64,000 bases of DNA from Halochromatium sp. (lineage in GTDB: Bacteria; Pseudomonadota; Gammaproteobacteria; Chromatiales; Chromatiaceae): contig POWB01000008.1 in NCBI GenBank assembly GCA_010912705.1, forward strand, positions 69,028 to 133,027. The letters run 5' to 3'. Positions 36,738 to 48,474 of this stretch are shown piece after piece. Position 1 is the first letter of the stretch. Every line of letters begins with the position of its first letter. Under the pieces are notes generated by a model that worked only from the letters and a program-made list of their open reading frames with translations, had not been told where the DNA came from and made no database searches. The position numbers were made by a program, and so were the translations under genes.

Positions 36738-38135
36738 TCACGGCAGCACCTCTTCACCAGCAAAGAGCGCGCTGATCGACTCACGTCGACGCACCAGATA
36801 AACCCGGTCGCCATCGACCATCACCTCGGCCGCGCGCGGGCGGCTGTTGTAGTTAGAGCTCATCGAGAAGCCATAGGCACCACTCCCTCGGATTGCGAGC
36901 AGATCGCCTTCGGCCAGCGCTAGCCGGCGCGCACGGCCGAGGAAGTCGCCGGTCTCGCAGACTGGGCCGACGATCTCATAGAGCTCGACCGTCGGCTCGA
37001 CCGTCGGCTCGACTGTCCGCTCGCCTCGCTGCTTAACTGCCGACTCGATTGTCGACTCAAGGCCCTGCTCGACTAACGACGCGCCTATCTGCTCCCTGTA
37101 CGGATCGCCAGGGGGCGCAGTCGAGGGCTTCGACGACAGGGCGCCAGCGCCCAATCGTTGCACCGGCACGATCTCTTGCTCGGCGCCGTAGAGGGCCGGC
37201 CGCAACAGGTCATTCATCGCGGCATCGACGATGGCAAAGCGATGGGTCGGCGTCGGCTTCAGATACTCAACGCAGGTCAAGAGCACGCCGGCATTCCCCG
37301 CGATCGCCCGGCCTGGCTCGAGGATGACCTCAAACGAACGCTCGCCTAGCCGCTCTGAGAGCGCGGCGACATAGGCATCCGGCAACGGGGGTTCTTCGTC
37401 TGTGTAGCGGATGCCGAGACCACCGCCGAGGTCAAGATGCTCGATCCGGATACCTTGCTCGGCAAGTCGGTCGGCGAGCAGGAGCACACGATCTAGGGCA
37501 TCGATAAAGGGTCCGAGGCTGGTCAGCTGCGAGCCAATATGACAGTCGATACCAACCAGGCGCAGACCAGGCTGCTCGGCCGCATCGCGATACACCGCCT
37601 CCGCCGCCTGGATGTCGATCCCGAACTTGTTCTCCTTGAGCCCGGTAGAGATGTACGGATGCGATTGGGCATCGACATCGGGATTGACCCGCAGCGAGAC
37701 CGGTGCCACTAGTCCGAGCTCAATGGCGATGGCGTTGATGCGCGCAAGCTCCGATTCCGACTCGACGTTAAAGCAGCGGATACCAACCTCAAGCGCACGC
37801 TGGATCTCATCGGCGCGCTTGCCAACGCCAGAGAAGATGACCTTGCCCGGATCGCCCCCGGCCGCCAGCACCCGTTCCAGCTCGCCGACCGAGACGATAT
37901 CGAAGCCAGCGCCGAGGCGCGCAAGCAAGTTTAGAACCGCCAGGTTAGAGTTGGCCTTGACCGCAAAGCAAATCAGATGCGGACGTTCACCGAAGGCCTC
38001 ATCAAAGGCGCACCAGTGCCGGGTTAGGGTCGCGCGCGAGTAGACGTAGCAAGGAGTGCCAAACTGCTCGGCGATGGCTCGCAGTGGAACCTGCTCGGCG
38101 CAGAGCTGATCCCCCTGATAGTTGAAGTGATCCAT
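36738..38135 (-). CDS. lysA: Diaminopimelate decarboxylase with an inserted low-complexity segment
   Basis: The PLP enzyme makes lysine from meso-diaminopimelate. The 465-aa protein has the PLP Lys in FAVKANSN, the DIVSVGELERVLAAG block, HIGSQLT, HLDLGGGLGI and, near the C-terminus, GPVCETGDFLGR and GAYGFSMSSNYN. It is about 45 residues longer than usual. The extra segment, between MNDLLRPALYGAEQEIV and YEIVGPVCETGD, is Glu/Thr/Pro-rich and partly encoded by a 12-bp repeat (36984-37019). It replaces the short linker normally there. Confidence 0.95.
   Translation of the reverse strand: MDHFNYQGDQLCAEQVPLRAIAEQFGTPCYVYSRATLTRHWCAFDEAFGERPHLICFAVKANSNLAVLNLLARLGAGFDIVSVGELERVLAAGGDPGKVIFSGVGKRADEIQRALEVGIRCFNVESESELARINAIAIELGLVAPVSLRVNPDVDAQSHPYISTGLKENKFGIDIQAAEAVYRDAAEQPGLRLVGIDCHIGSQLTSLGPFIDALDRVLLLADRLAEQGIRIEHLDLGGGLGIRYTDEEPPLPDAYVAALSERLGERSFEVILEPGRAIAGNAGVLLTCVEYLKPTPTHRFAIVDAAMNDLLRPALYGAEQEIVPVQRLGAGALSSKPSTAPPGDPYREQIGASLVEQGLESTIESAVKQRGERTVEPTVEPTVELYEIVGPVCETGDFLGRARRLALAEGDLLAIRGSGAYGFSMSSNYNSRPRAAEVMVDGDRVYLVRRRESISALFAGEEVLP
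36984..37019. repeat. 12-bp tandem repeat in lysA
   Basis: Three units (two perfect CTCGACCGTCGG, one with two changes) encode the VEPTVEPTVE part of the LysA insertion. Confidence 0.85.
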
Positions 38136-38146
38136 GAGACTTAAGG

Positions 38147-38368
38147 TCAGAAGCTGTCAGGTCCAGGCGGAACCGAGGGCACATCATCAAGTGCCTCGAG
38201 GCCCTCGTCGGAGGTATCAGGCCCAGGTACAGGCGCTGCTGGGCTGGAATCCCGCGAGGCATCGTCGGGCAGATACAGCGGCCCTTTTTGACCGCAAGCG
38301 GCCATCATCTGACTCAGTGCCAAGATCGTGATGACCAAGTAAAGCAGATAACGAGCCCAGCAGTTCAT
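38147..38368 (-). CDS. lptM: LPS translocon maturation lipoprotein LptM
   Basis: The 73-aa protein has a lipoprotein signal peptide ending MMAACGQKGPLYLP, the invariant LptM/YifL start of the mature protein, where the Cys is lipidated. LptM helps LptD fold with LptE in the outer membrane. The rest is a flexible acidic/Pro-rich tail. The gene precedes lysA by 12 bp, the standard order. Confidence 0.93.
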   Translation of the reverse strand: MNCWARYLLYLVITILALSQMMAACGQKGPLYLPDDASRDSSPAAPVPGPDTSDEGLEALDDVPSVPPGPDSF

Positions 38369-38412
38369 GGGGCCAATTCGCGTACTCGTGTACTGACGTA
38401 CTTCATGGCTGC

Positions 38413-38538
38413 CTACTTACCGAGTGCGGCCTTGACGACTCCAACAACCTTATCCTGCAGTTCCCTTGCCCAAGGCGGCTGGGGAAGATTCCAACCGATA
38501 AAGAGCCCGACCAGCACCCAAAATAGCGCAAATAACAT
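38413..38538 (-). CDS. 41-aa single-pass membrane protein
   Basis: ATG 38538, preceded by GGAG, opens MLFALFWVLVGLFIGWN, followed by PQPPWARELQDKVV and a short tail ending ALGK. One transmembrane helix and a basic amphipathic tail are predicted. Third-position bias is normal. It lies 44 bp upstream of lptM on the same strand, so it may be the first gene of that operon. No family is recognised. Confidence 0.65.
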   Translation of the reverse strand: MLFALFWVLVGLFIGWNLPQPPWARELQDKVVGVVKAALGK

Positions 38539-38631
38539 CGACCATCTCCACCGCCTGCGGGCGGCATCCATCGTTGTGTCTTAAGAACATACCAAGTATG
38601 AACTAAGCAGAATCATACGAACACCATCAGC

Positions 38632-38664
38632 CACTCACCACTCACCACTCACCACTCACCACTC
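38632..38664. repeat. 7-bp tandem repeat downstream of the L,D-transpeptidase gene
   Basis: CACTCAC is repeated four times plus a partial unit. It lies about 33 bp past the stop of the transpeptidase gene (minus strand). Confidence 0.9.
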
Positions 38665-38696
38665 GCATCAGCCACCATCAACTGCTTGCAACAAGC

Positions 38697-39308
38697 CTAA
38701 GGCAGAATGGTAATCGGCGTGCCATCCCGTACCAATTGCCAGATCTCATCCATCTCTTCGTTGCCAACGGCGATACAGCCGTCGGTCCAGTCCGTGCGCC
38801 GGTACTCAGCGGCCAAACGCGGCGACGAGAGCCAGTTGGGTAGTCCGTGGATCATGATCATCCCTCCCGGCGAGACGCCAAGCGAACGAGCAACGGTACG
38901 ATCGAGGGCATTCGGGTAGGACAGGTGGATCGACTTGTAAAAAGAGCTGTTTGGGTTACGCCAATCCAGTACATAGTTGCCTTCCGGCGTGCGCTCATCA
39001 CCCTCTTGAAGCTTGTGGCCACGGGGCTGATCACCTAACGAGATACGATAGGTGCGATAAACGGCGCCTTGCTTATGTAGCTCCATCGTACGCGCTGACT
39101 TTTTCACCAGTACGCGATCAACGTAAGGGCTAGCGGTTACGGCTGGCTTGGAGGCACAGCCCGCGCCGAGCCCAACGACCAGCAAAACCAGCGTAAGCGC
39201 CAGTAGCGCATGCTGCAATCGACCGCTAGCCAGCTGCTGTTTCCTGCCCCTATCCTCGGCAACGGACAGGGCCCGACCACAGCCGGGGAAATACCCAGGA
39301 TCGACCAT
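38697..39308 (-). CDS. YkuD-type L,D-transpeptidase lipoprotein
   Basis: The catalytic YkuD signature is complete: MIMIHG (His near residue 153) and WTDGCIAVGNEEM (Cys near 177). These enzymes make 3-3 peptidoglycan crosslinks or anchor lipoproteins, acting in the periplasm. The N-terminal part has a hydrophobic stretch ending in a lipobox (VVGLGAGCAS), preceded by about 30 residues that make the exact start uncertain; a start nearer the hydrophobic segment would be more usual. It stands alone. Confidence 0.9.
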   Translation of the reverse strand: MVDPGYFPGCGRALSVAEDRGRKQQLASGRLQHALLALTLVLLVVGLGAGCASKPAVTASPYVDRVLVKKSARTMELHKQGAVYRTYRISLGDQPRGHKLQEGDERTPEGNYVLDWRNPNSSFYKSIHLSYPNALDRTVARSLGVSPGGMIMIHGLPNWLSSPRLAAEYRRTDWTDGCIAVGNEEMDEIWQLVRDGTPITILP

Positions 39309-39525
39309 CGGTAATCGCTCAAAGTTAAGAGGGCTTAGGATGCAAACCTAAGATGGATTCTACTAAAGTCAGGCGGCCAGAGATAGCTGTAAATGAGGTC
39401 TGACTTGCAGTACCCGAGGCCGCCACTGCACCGGCATAACGAGACGCCTGTGCTAGCATCTGCCCTGCCCGGATCATCGGAATACTCCACCTAACCTGCT
39501 GTGCCTTCTGCCGCGCCTTTTGCCT

Positions 39526-40560
39526 ATGCGAACCTTACTGCGCATCCTGCTGAGCCTTCTGCTGCTGTTCATCATGGTTGGACTCATCGCAGCCTTGCTC
39601 GGCCCCTTCAGCATCAGCGCGCTCCCAGCGCCGGGGGTCGCCGACGCTACAGTGGTCGCCGCTCCGGAGAGCCGTTTCATCAGGCTCTCATCCCCCAATG
39701 ACGAGGCCCATGATGAGGCCCCGTTATTTCACTACATGGCCCAGCTTGATGCGAAGATACCTGGACCAGCCTTCATGCTCCTGCACGGCTTTACCTTCAA
39801 CCTTTTTACTTGGATGCAGCTGTTCGAGGTCTTCGCCGAGTATGGGCCGGTCGTCGCTTATGATCAGATCCCCTATGGCCTGAGCGCGAAACCGGTACCA
39901 GAGACCAGGCAGGGGCTCGAGGTCTACAGCAAAGCCGCCGCCCTAGAGCAATTGTTCGCGCTTGCTGATGCGCTGGAGCTCGAGCAGTTGATCCTGGTCG
40001 GCAACTCCTCGGGCGGCACCCTCGCCTTGGAGGCAGCCCTGGCCGAGCCCGAGCGTGTCGCCGGGCTGATTCTGATCGCCCCCTGGGTGTACTCGAAGCG
40101 GCCAATGTTGCCGGACTGGCTGGTCGACTTGCCGCAGATGCAGCGCATCTCGCTGGGGCTGGCGCGCTACCTAGGCCGCAACAGCCCGCTGCTCGACTAC
40201 TCTTATGCCGATCCGGCGAAGATCGACGAAGAGCGGCGCGCACTGACCGGCGCGCATCGGCTGATGGCCGGCTGGGATCTGGCTTGGGGCGCTCTGCTGC
40301 AACGCTCGCTAACCGACCCAGTCACCATCGCTGAGCGGCTCGGGGAGATCAAGCAGCCGGTGTTGGTGCTGACCGGCGATGCCGATCAGGTCGTGCCAGT
40401 CAGCGACACAGTAACCACCGCTGAGGCGCTACCAAATGCGACCCTAGTCCAGCTTCCCGGCTGCGGCCACCTGCCGCAAGAGGAATGTCCAGAACAGGTC
40501 GAGGCAGCCATCAGCAGTTGGCTCGATGCGCAATGGTCAAGCACCGGACCAACACCCTGA
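39526..40560 (+). CDS. Alpha/beta hydrolase, membrane-anchored
   Basis: The 344-aa protein has an N-terminal signal anchor (LLRILLSLLLLFIMVGLIA), oxyanion-hole segment MLLHGFTFN, nucleophile elbow VGNSSGG (Ser near residue 161), LTGDADQVVP (acid) and GCGHLPQEE (His). Substrate unknown. ATG 39526 is chosen over TTG 39520. Confidence 0.88.
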   Translation: MRTLLRILLSLLLLFIMVGLIAALLGPFSISALPAPGVADATVVAAPESRFIRLSSPNDEAHDEAPLFHYMAQLDAKIPGPAFMLLHGFTFNLFTWMQLFEVFAEYGPVVAYDQIPYGLSAKPVPETRQGLEVYSKAAALEQLFALADALELEQLILVGNSSGGTLALEAALAEPERVAGLILIAPWVYSKRPMLPDWLVDLPQMQRISLGLARYLGRNSPLLDYSYADPAKIDEERRALTGAHRLMAGWDLAWGALLQRSLTDPVTIAERLGEIKQPVLVLTGDADQVVPVSDTVTTAEALPNATLVQLPGCGHLPQEECPEQVEAAISSWLDAQWSSTGPTP

Positions 40561-40705
40561 GCGGCGAGTGCTAAGCTGCTTGACGGCGGCGAATTGATAT
40601 TGGCGCTGAGCATACAGATTGACTCAGACTATTGGCGCAAGGTTCCTATGCTGGATATGTCATGAAGCTCACGCGTGAAACATTCGGGCTATTCCGGAGG
40701 CACTG

Positions 40706-42268
40706 ATGACTCAAACGGCCGACCAACCCTCGCAGGCAAGGTCTCAGGCTGAGCGCGAATGGGGCGAAGCGGGCCAGCAGGCTGAGCGCGAGCGGAGCGA
40801 TGATGCATCACCGCGCTGTCTGGTCTTTGGCGCCAGCGGCTATATCGGCAGCCACCTGGTTCCGCGTCTGCTGGACGAGGGCATCAGGGTCCGTGCGAGC
40901 AGCCGTAATCGCGCCGTACTCGAAGCGCGAGGCTGGGAGGGCGTCGACTGCGTCGCCGCCGATGCGCTCGACCCGGCGAGTCTAGACCAAGCCCTCGCCG
41001 GTATCGAGATCGCCTATTATCTGGTGCACTCGATGGCCGCTGGTAAAGACTTCGGCCGACTCGATCTGCAGGCCGCGGCCAACTTTGCCGCCGCCGCCGA
41101 GCGCACCGGGGTCAAGCGCATCCTCTACCTCGGTGGGCTGGTCCCGGACGATGCCGAGAGCGAGCACATCGTCTCGCGGCGCGACACCGGCGAGGTGCTA
41201 CGCCGCGGCTCAGTGCCGGTGACCGAGCTGCGTGCCGGCATCATCGTCGGCCCCGGCTCGGCCGCCTTTGAGGTGATGCGCGATCTGGTCTACCACCTGC
41301 CGGTGATGATCACGCCGCGCTGGGTACAATCGAAGTCGCCGCCGCTGGCGCTGGACAACCTGCTGATGTACCTGGTGCGATTGCCGCAGATCGACGCCGC
41401 CGAGGGGCGCATCTTCGATGCCGGCGGCCCAGAGACCCTGACCTACCGGGAGATGATGTGCATCCTAGCCGAGGTCGGCGGCCACCGCCCACCGCTGATC
41501 ATACCGGTGCCGGTGCTGAGCCCTAAGCTCTCGGCCTATTGGCTGCGCTTCATCACCGCGGTGCCAACCAACATCGCCCGCGCCCTCATCGGCGGCCTCA
41601 AACACGACTTTTCTGCCGACGACGCCGAGCTGAAGCGCTTGGTCCCGCAACAGCTGCTCGGCTTCCGCGAGGCGGTCGAGGCGGTGTTCGCGGCCGAGCG
41701 CGATAGCGCACCCGTCGTCGCCCGCTGGATCGAAGGAGCCTTTGCCGTGCGCCAACAACGCATCGATTACGCCTATTACGCCAAGCGCGCCGGTGGCAGC
41801 GCCGAGACCAGCGCACCGCCGAGCGCGGTCTGGGAGGTCGTCTCCCGGATCGGCGGTGACGATGGCTGGTACTACATGAACGGCCTCTGGCAGCTGCGCG
41901 ACCTGCTAGATCGGCTCGCCGGCGGTCCTGGCGGACAGCATGGCCGGCGCCACCCGACTGATCTACGCGTCGGCGACCGCATCGGCTCCTGGAGCGTCAT
42001 CGGCCTCGTGCCCGAACGCCGACTCAGCCTCGCCTTCGGCATGCGCGCACCCGGTGCCGGGATGTTGGAGTTTGACCTGGAGCCGCGTGCCGATGGCGGC
42101 ACCAAGCTCAACATCACAGCTTATTGGCATCCAGCCGGCGTCTGGGGCCTGGCCTACTGGTACAGCTTCCAGCCAGCGCACCAGTTTATCTTCAGTGGCA
42201 CCGCCAAGGCGATCTGCCAGCGTGCCGAGGCCGGGCAAGCCCGGCAAGACCCTGCTACGCATCCCTAA
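40706..42268 (+). CDS. SDR family oxidoreductase with C-terminal DUF2867 domain
   Basis: The 520-aa protein has an N-terminal atypical SDR domain with the NAD(P) loop VFGASGYIGSHLVPRLL, then an NmrA-like region (IAYYLVHSMAAGKDF, RILYLGGLVPDD), and a C-terminal DUF2867 domain (WEVVSRIGGDDGWYYMNGL onward). This fusion is common in proteobacteria and Actinobacteria; reaction unknown. GGAGG is five bases from the ATG. The stop begins a 10-bp tandem repeat. Confidence 0.92.
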   Translation: MTQTADQPSQARSQAEREWGEAGQQAERERSDDASPRCLVFGASGYIGSHLVPRLLDEGIRVRASSRNRAVLEARGWEGVDCVAADALDPASLDQALAGIEIAYYLVHSMAAGKDFGRLDLQAAANFAAAAERTGVKRILYLGGLVPDDAESEHIVSRRDTGEVLRRGSVPVTELRAGIIVGPGSAAFEVMRDLVYHLPVMITPRWVQSKSPPLALDNLLMYLVRLPQIDAAEGRIFDAGGPETLTYREMMCILAEVGGHRPPLIIPVPVLSPKLSAYWLRFITAVPTNIARALIGGLKHDFSADDAELKRLVPQQLLGFREAVEAVFAAERDSAPVVARWIEGAFAVRQQRIDYAYYAKRAGGSAETSAPPSAVWEVVSRIGGDDGWYYMNGLWQLRDLLDRLAGGPGGQHGRRHPTDLRVGDRIGSWSVIGLVPERRLSLAFGMRAPGAGMLEFDLEPRADGGTKLNITAYWHPAGVWGLAYWYSFQPAHQFIFSGTAKAICQRAEAGQARQDPATHP

Positions 42269-42295
42269 CCTGGTCTAACCTGGTCTAACCTAGTC
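42266..42295. repeat. 10-bp tandem repeat starting at the SDR stop codon
   Basis: TAACCTGGTC occurs twice and TAACCTAGTC once, head to tail, beginning with the TAA stop of the SDR/DUF2867 gene. Confidence 0.9.
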
Positions 42296-42417
42296 ACCCG
42301 CGGGCTCTACATCGAACGCCTGCATGGATTGACCGATGAGGCTGCAGATCATCGACGACTCGGGCAGTAAAGACCTAGACTCGACAACACAACATCAAGC
42401 CTTCAAAGGAGCTCCCA

Positions 42418-42807
42418 ATGCACGTTAGTGACTATATGACTGCAGCCCCAATCACCATCGAAACCAGCGCCGACTACCAAGAGGCGTTCCAGATCATGGA
42501 AGAGCGCGATCTGCACCACCTACCGGTGGTCGATGCCCAGGGTGCTGTCATCGGCATCCTGACCCGACGCGATCTGCAATTAGCCGCACGCTGCTTCAAG
42601 GAGGCCCCGACTGAGGTCGGCGAGGTCATGCACAGCCCAGTGACGACCATCACCCCCGATGCCGATCTTGCGGCCGCAGTCGAGCGCATGCGCAGCGATC
42701 GGATCGGCTGCCTGCCCGTGTCGACCGATGGCGGTCAGAACATCGTCGGGATCATCACCGAGACCGACCTGCTGCGCGCACTGGCGCAACTGCTCGCGGA
42801 ACGCTGA
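42418..42807 (+). CDS. Tandem CBS domain protein
   Basis: The 129-aa protein is a Bateman module of two CBS domains (VSDYMTAAPITIETSADYQEAF split over the first; VMHSPVTTITPDADL and GIITETDLLRAL in the second). Such proteins sense adenine nucleotides or regulate partners. AAAGGAG precedes the ATG at a good distance. It has no attached effector domain. Confidence 0.92.
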   Translation: MHVSDYMTAAPITIETSADYQEAFQIMEERDLHHLPVVDAQGAVIGILTRRDLQLAARCFKEAPTEVGEVMHSPVTTITPDADLAAAVERMRSDRIGCLPVSTDGGQNIVGIITETDLLRALAQLLAER

Positions 42808-43113
42808 GCTGTTGGCGCCTGCGCTGAGCCGTCGGGCCCTATGCCCAAGGCGCCGACCGAGGATCGCGATTCCTGATCTGCACGGGTCTTGATCATGCTT
42901 ATGGCGGTTCCATCTGATCGCCAGACCAGATCAGACAAGCCGGTCCGCCTAGCCTGGGTGCACTCGCCAGATCCGGCAGTCAGGTCAGGGCGCCCGGCGA
43001 TCAGCCGCCGCCCCCCTGCCCTGGCACTGGCGAAACGGCCCAACAACTGCTTGAATTCTCTTTATAGCCGCCGCAATTCGGCAATAACCCTAGCGTTTGT
43101 CGGAGATAAGCAG
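42808..43113. other. 306-bp clpB upstream region
   Basis: Apart from the candidate heat-shock promoter nothing is recognised. A frame open from 42889 into clpB has no family similarity before residue 76. Confidence 0.5.
43050..43079 (+). promoter_or_regulatory. Candidate sigma-32 promoter of clpB
   Basis: CTTGAAT at 43050-43056 matches the sigma-32 -35 element (CTTGAAA). About 14 bp later GCCGCAATT weakly resembles CCCCATNT. The position, about 35 bp before the start codon, suits a heat-shock gene. The -10 match is poor. Confidence 0.4.
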
Positions 43114-45714
<2,601 letters not shown>

Positions 45715-45722
45715 CGCCTAGC

Positions 45723-45746
45723 GCGCCTGCGACGGAGCGCGGGCGC
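45723..45746 (+). terminator. Hairpin just after clpB
   Basis: GCGCCTGCG (45723-45731) pairs with CGCGGGCGC (45738-45746), including one G-T pair, around a 6-nt loop. TCTT follows. It starts nine bases past the clpB stop and is a plausible terminator. Confidence 0.6.
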
Positions 45747-45897
45747 TCTTGCATTGGCGAATTCCAAGGAAGATGCCTGCAAGCAAAGATCACCAATGCC
45801 TAGAGCGGCCTGATTGGCGTTTTTTCCGCAGCGAAAACCAAGGGCTCCGGAATCCTGGCGTCGCATGACTGGCGCTGCTCGACTGTTTGCCGAAACT

Positions 45898-45927
45898 GTT
45901 GACTAAAAGATCAACGCCGCATAGCCT
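45898..45927 (+). promoter_or_regulatory. Candidate promoter and operator of the HTH-methyltransferase
   Basis: GTTGA and TCAAC (45898-45915) form an inverted repeat with an 8-nt centre, overlapping TTGACT (-35-like, 45899-45904); a weak -10 (TAGCCT) follows after 17 bp. A site of this kind is where an N-terminal HTH of the methyltransferase could bind to control its own gene. No experimental support. Confidence 0.4.
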
Positions 45928-45933
45928 TGAGGC

Positions 45934-48447
45934 ATGAACATCGCCGCCTTTCTCAGAGACCGCCGCGAGCAGCTTGGCCTATCCCTACGCTGTGTTGCCG
46001 GACAATGCAAGATTGACCCGGCGCACCTCTCCCGAGTCGAGGCAGGCGCAACCTCGCCATCGAGCGCATTGCTGCCCAGGCTGGCCGAGGCGTTATCAGT
46101 ACCACTGAATGAGCTGGTGCTGCTCGCTGGCCGTTTGCCTGCACCGCTTCAGGCACTGGTCGAGCGGGAACCGCATCGGGTCGCATCGGCCCTGTCCGAG
46201 CTAGCCGCTATGCTGGTAGCCGAGGAGCAGGCGAACTACGGTGCGCCGGTGGTGCGCGGACGGACCGACCGCGCCATCGAGGACGGTTTTCCGTTCGAGA
46301 CGCTGAGTGAGATCGCAGAGGTCGAAAGCTGGCGCAAAGAGGTCTGGCGACCGGTTTATCACACGCACAAGTGGTGGGCGCAGCGCCTCGGGAGCGTGTT
46401 TCGCGCCGTCGTGCTCGGCTGCGCGGTGCCACGCGGCAGCGCAGTCATGGAGTTGTACCAGAGCGCGGTTAAGCTGCCCGCGCCAGTCATCTTCGATCCG
46501 TTTATGGGCAGCGGCACGACCGTCGGTGAAGCGCACAAGCTCGGCTGCACCGTGGTCGGCAGAGACATCAATCCGGTCGCTTGGCGAGCGGTCCGCACCG
46601 CGCTCCAGCCCTTGGACAAGCAGCGGCTGCTTGCGCACTTCGCCACGCTGGAGGCGTCCGTTGCGCCGCAGATCAAAGCGCTCTACCGGAGCCGCGACGG
46701 TGCCGGCAATCCCTGCGACCTGCTGTATTGGTTCTGGGTCAAGCAGCTGGACTGCCCGGACTGCGGACACGCGACCGACCTGTTCTCATCACGCATCTTC
46801 GCCAAGCACGCTTACGTCAAGCGGTATCCACGGGTGCACGCCTGCTGCCCCCATTGCGGCGCTGTGCATGCCGCCTTATACACGGACGCGACCGCGACCT
46901 GTCCAGCCTGCCACACGACCTATGATCACCACGCGGGCGCGGCGAAGGGCGCGAACGCGACCTGTGGACACTGTGGGTCCAGCTTTCCCATCGCAAAGAC
47001 AGCCCGCGCCCAAGGCGAGCCGCCACGTCACCGCTTGTATGCCAAGCTAGTACTTCGCGCCGATGGCGAAAAGGAATACCTGTCCGCCACCAGCGAAGAC
47101 GAGGTGACCTACTCGGCTGCAGCGCAAACGCTTGCCGACCTCGAACCGCCGATCCCTCGCGTCGAGATTACGCAGGGGTATAACACCCGGCAGGTACTGA
47201 GCTACGGGTATAGCCGCTGGGATCAGTTCTTCAATGATCGGCAGCTGCTCGCAATCGGACTGCTCGCCGACGCCATTGGCCGCCTGCCGGTTGGACCCGA
47301 GCGCGAGGCGCTGTTCGTACTGTTGTCCGGTGTGCTGGAATTCAACAATCTATTCGCAAGTTACAAGGGTGAAGGCACGGGCGCGGTCCGACACATGTTC
47401 GCCCACCATGTGCTCAAGCCCGAGCGTACGCCCATTGAGGCGAACCTTTGGGGCACACCGAAGTCCTCCGGCTCATTTCTGAACCTGTTCCACTCCCGGC
47501 TCTTGCGTGCCGTCGACTACAAGGCCGCGCCCTACGAGATCGTTCTCGATCCGGCCGGCGGTCGCCAAGCCGGCAAGAAAGCGGGCCTGAAGCTTTACGG
47601 CAAGAGTCGGCCCATGGGCGCGCCTGTGCTCGACGCTTGGCCCGAGGAGGGGCTACCTGCGGGTGCCATCTACCTATCTTGCGGCGATTCCGCCGCGACT
47701 GACCTGCCCGACCGCTGCGTCGATGCTGTCATTACCGATCCGCCCTTTTACGACAACGTGCATTACTCCGAGCTGGCGGACTTCTTCCATGTCTGGCAGT
47801 CGCTATGGCTGGACCCAGCCGGGATACCGCCCGCGGCGACCACCCGCAATACGAAAGAGGTTCAGGACACCGATTCCGGCCGTTTCTCCGACAAGCTGAC
47901 CGGCGTGTTCAGCGAATGCCACCGCGTGCTAAAGGACGAGGGGCTGTTGGTGTTCTCCTACCATCACTCGCGCGAAGACGGCTGGACTTCGGTGGCCACC
48001 GCAGTGCTGACCGCCGGCTTCAAGCTGGTTCAAGCACAGCCCGTCAAGGCGGAGATGTCGGTGGCGACCCCCAAGCTAGCAGCCAAATCGCCGATCGACT
48101 TAGATGTTTTGATGGTCTGCCGCAAGGCGGCTGACGACCGTCGCCCGCGCTTGCCCGCCGCAGATGCCCTGGAGGCGGCTGAATTGGCAGCCAGTGACAA
48201 GGTCGCGCGCTTCAATCGGACGGGACGTCGGCTGTCATTGAATGACGTGCGCATCGTCGTTTTCAGCCAATCCCTGGTCGAGCTCTGCGCAGGTCGCAAG
48301 ACCGCCGATGTATTGCTTGCATTCGATCTGGCGCTGGCGGACTGCGCCGCGATTTCGCAGCGGCTGTTCGTGGAGCAAGATGAGCGGCAGGCCGAAAGAG
48401 CAGCAGCGCTGCCATACAACAGTGCCGTACAGCCGTCGCTCTTCTGA
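45934..48447 (+). CDS. DNA methyltransferase with N-terminal HTH and central Cys-pair domain
   Basis: The 837-aa protein starts with an XRE-type helix-turn-helix (MNIAAFLRDRREQLGLSLRC, then HLSRVEAGATSPSS). Methyltransferase motif I is FDPFMGSGTTVGEAHKLGC (D188) and motif IV is DPPFYDNVHYSELADF (D602). About 400 residues separate them, holding at least four CxxC pairs (CPDCG, CPHCG, CPACH, CGHCG) that suggest zinc ribbons and the target-recognition region. The order motif I, recognition region, motif IV is that of alpha-class amino-methyltransferases. The HTH would give self-control, as the N-terminal HTH of some cytosine methyltransferases does. It converges, 27 bp apart, on the putative nuclease gene. 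Codon use is slightly less biased than its neighbours. Confidence 0.85.
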   Translation: MNIAAFLRDRREQLGLSLRCVAGQCKIDPAHLSRVEAGATSPSSALLPRLAEALSVPLNELVLLAGRLPAPLQALVEREPHRVASALSELAAMLVAEEQANYGAPVVRGRTDRAIEDGFPFETLSEIAEVESWRKEVWRPVYHTHKWWAQRLGSVFRAVVLGCAVPRGSAVMELYQSAVKLPAPVIFDPFMGSGTTVGEAHKLGCTVVGRDINPVAWRAVRTALQPLDKQRLLAHFATLEASVAPQIKALYRSRDGAGNPCDLLYWFWVKQLDCPDCGHATDLFSSRIFAKHAYVKRYPRVHACCPHCGAVHAALYTDATATCPACHTTYDHHAGAAKGANATCGHCGSSFPIAKTARAQGEPPRHRLYAKLVLRADGEKEYLSATSEDEVTYSAAAQTLADLEPPIPRVEITQGYNTRQVLSYGYSRWDQFFNDRQLLAIGLLADAIGRLPVGPEREALFVLLSGVLEFNNLFASYKGEGTGAVRHMFAHHVLKPERTPIEANLWGTPKSSGSFLNLFHSRLLRAVDYKAAPYEIVLDPAGGRQAGKKAGLKLYGKSRPMGAPVLDAWPEEGLPAGAIYLSCGDSAATDLPDRCVDAVITDPPFYDNVHYSELADFFHVWQSLWLDPAGIPPAATTRNTKEVQDTDSGRFSDKLTGVFSECHRVLKDEGLLVFSYHHSREDGWTSVATAVLTAGFKLVQAQPVKAEMSVATPKLAAKSPIDLDVLMVCRKAADDRRPRLPAADALEAAELAASDKVARFNRTGRRLSLNDVRIVVFSQSLVELCAGRKTADVLLAFDLALADCAAISQRLFVEQDERQAERAAALPYNSAVQPSLF

Positions 48448-48474
48448 ATCCGTCGTCAGGCGCGCACGGGTTTC

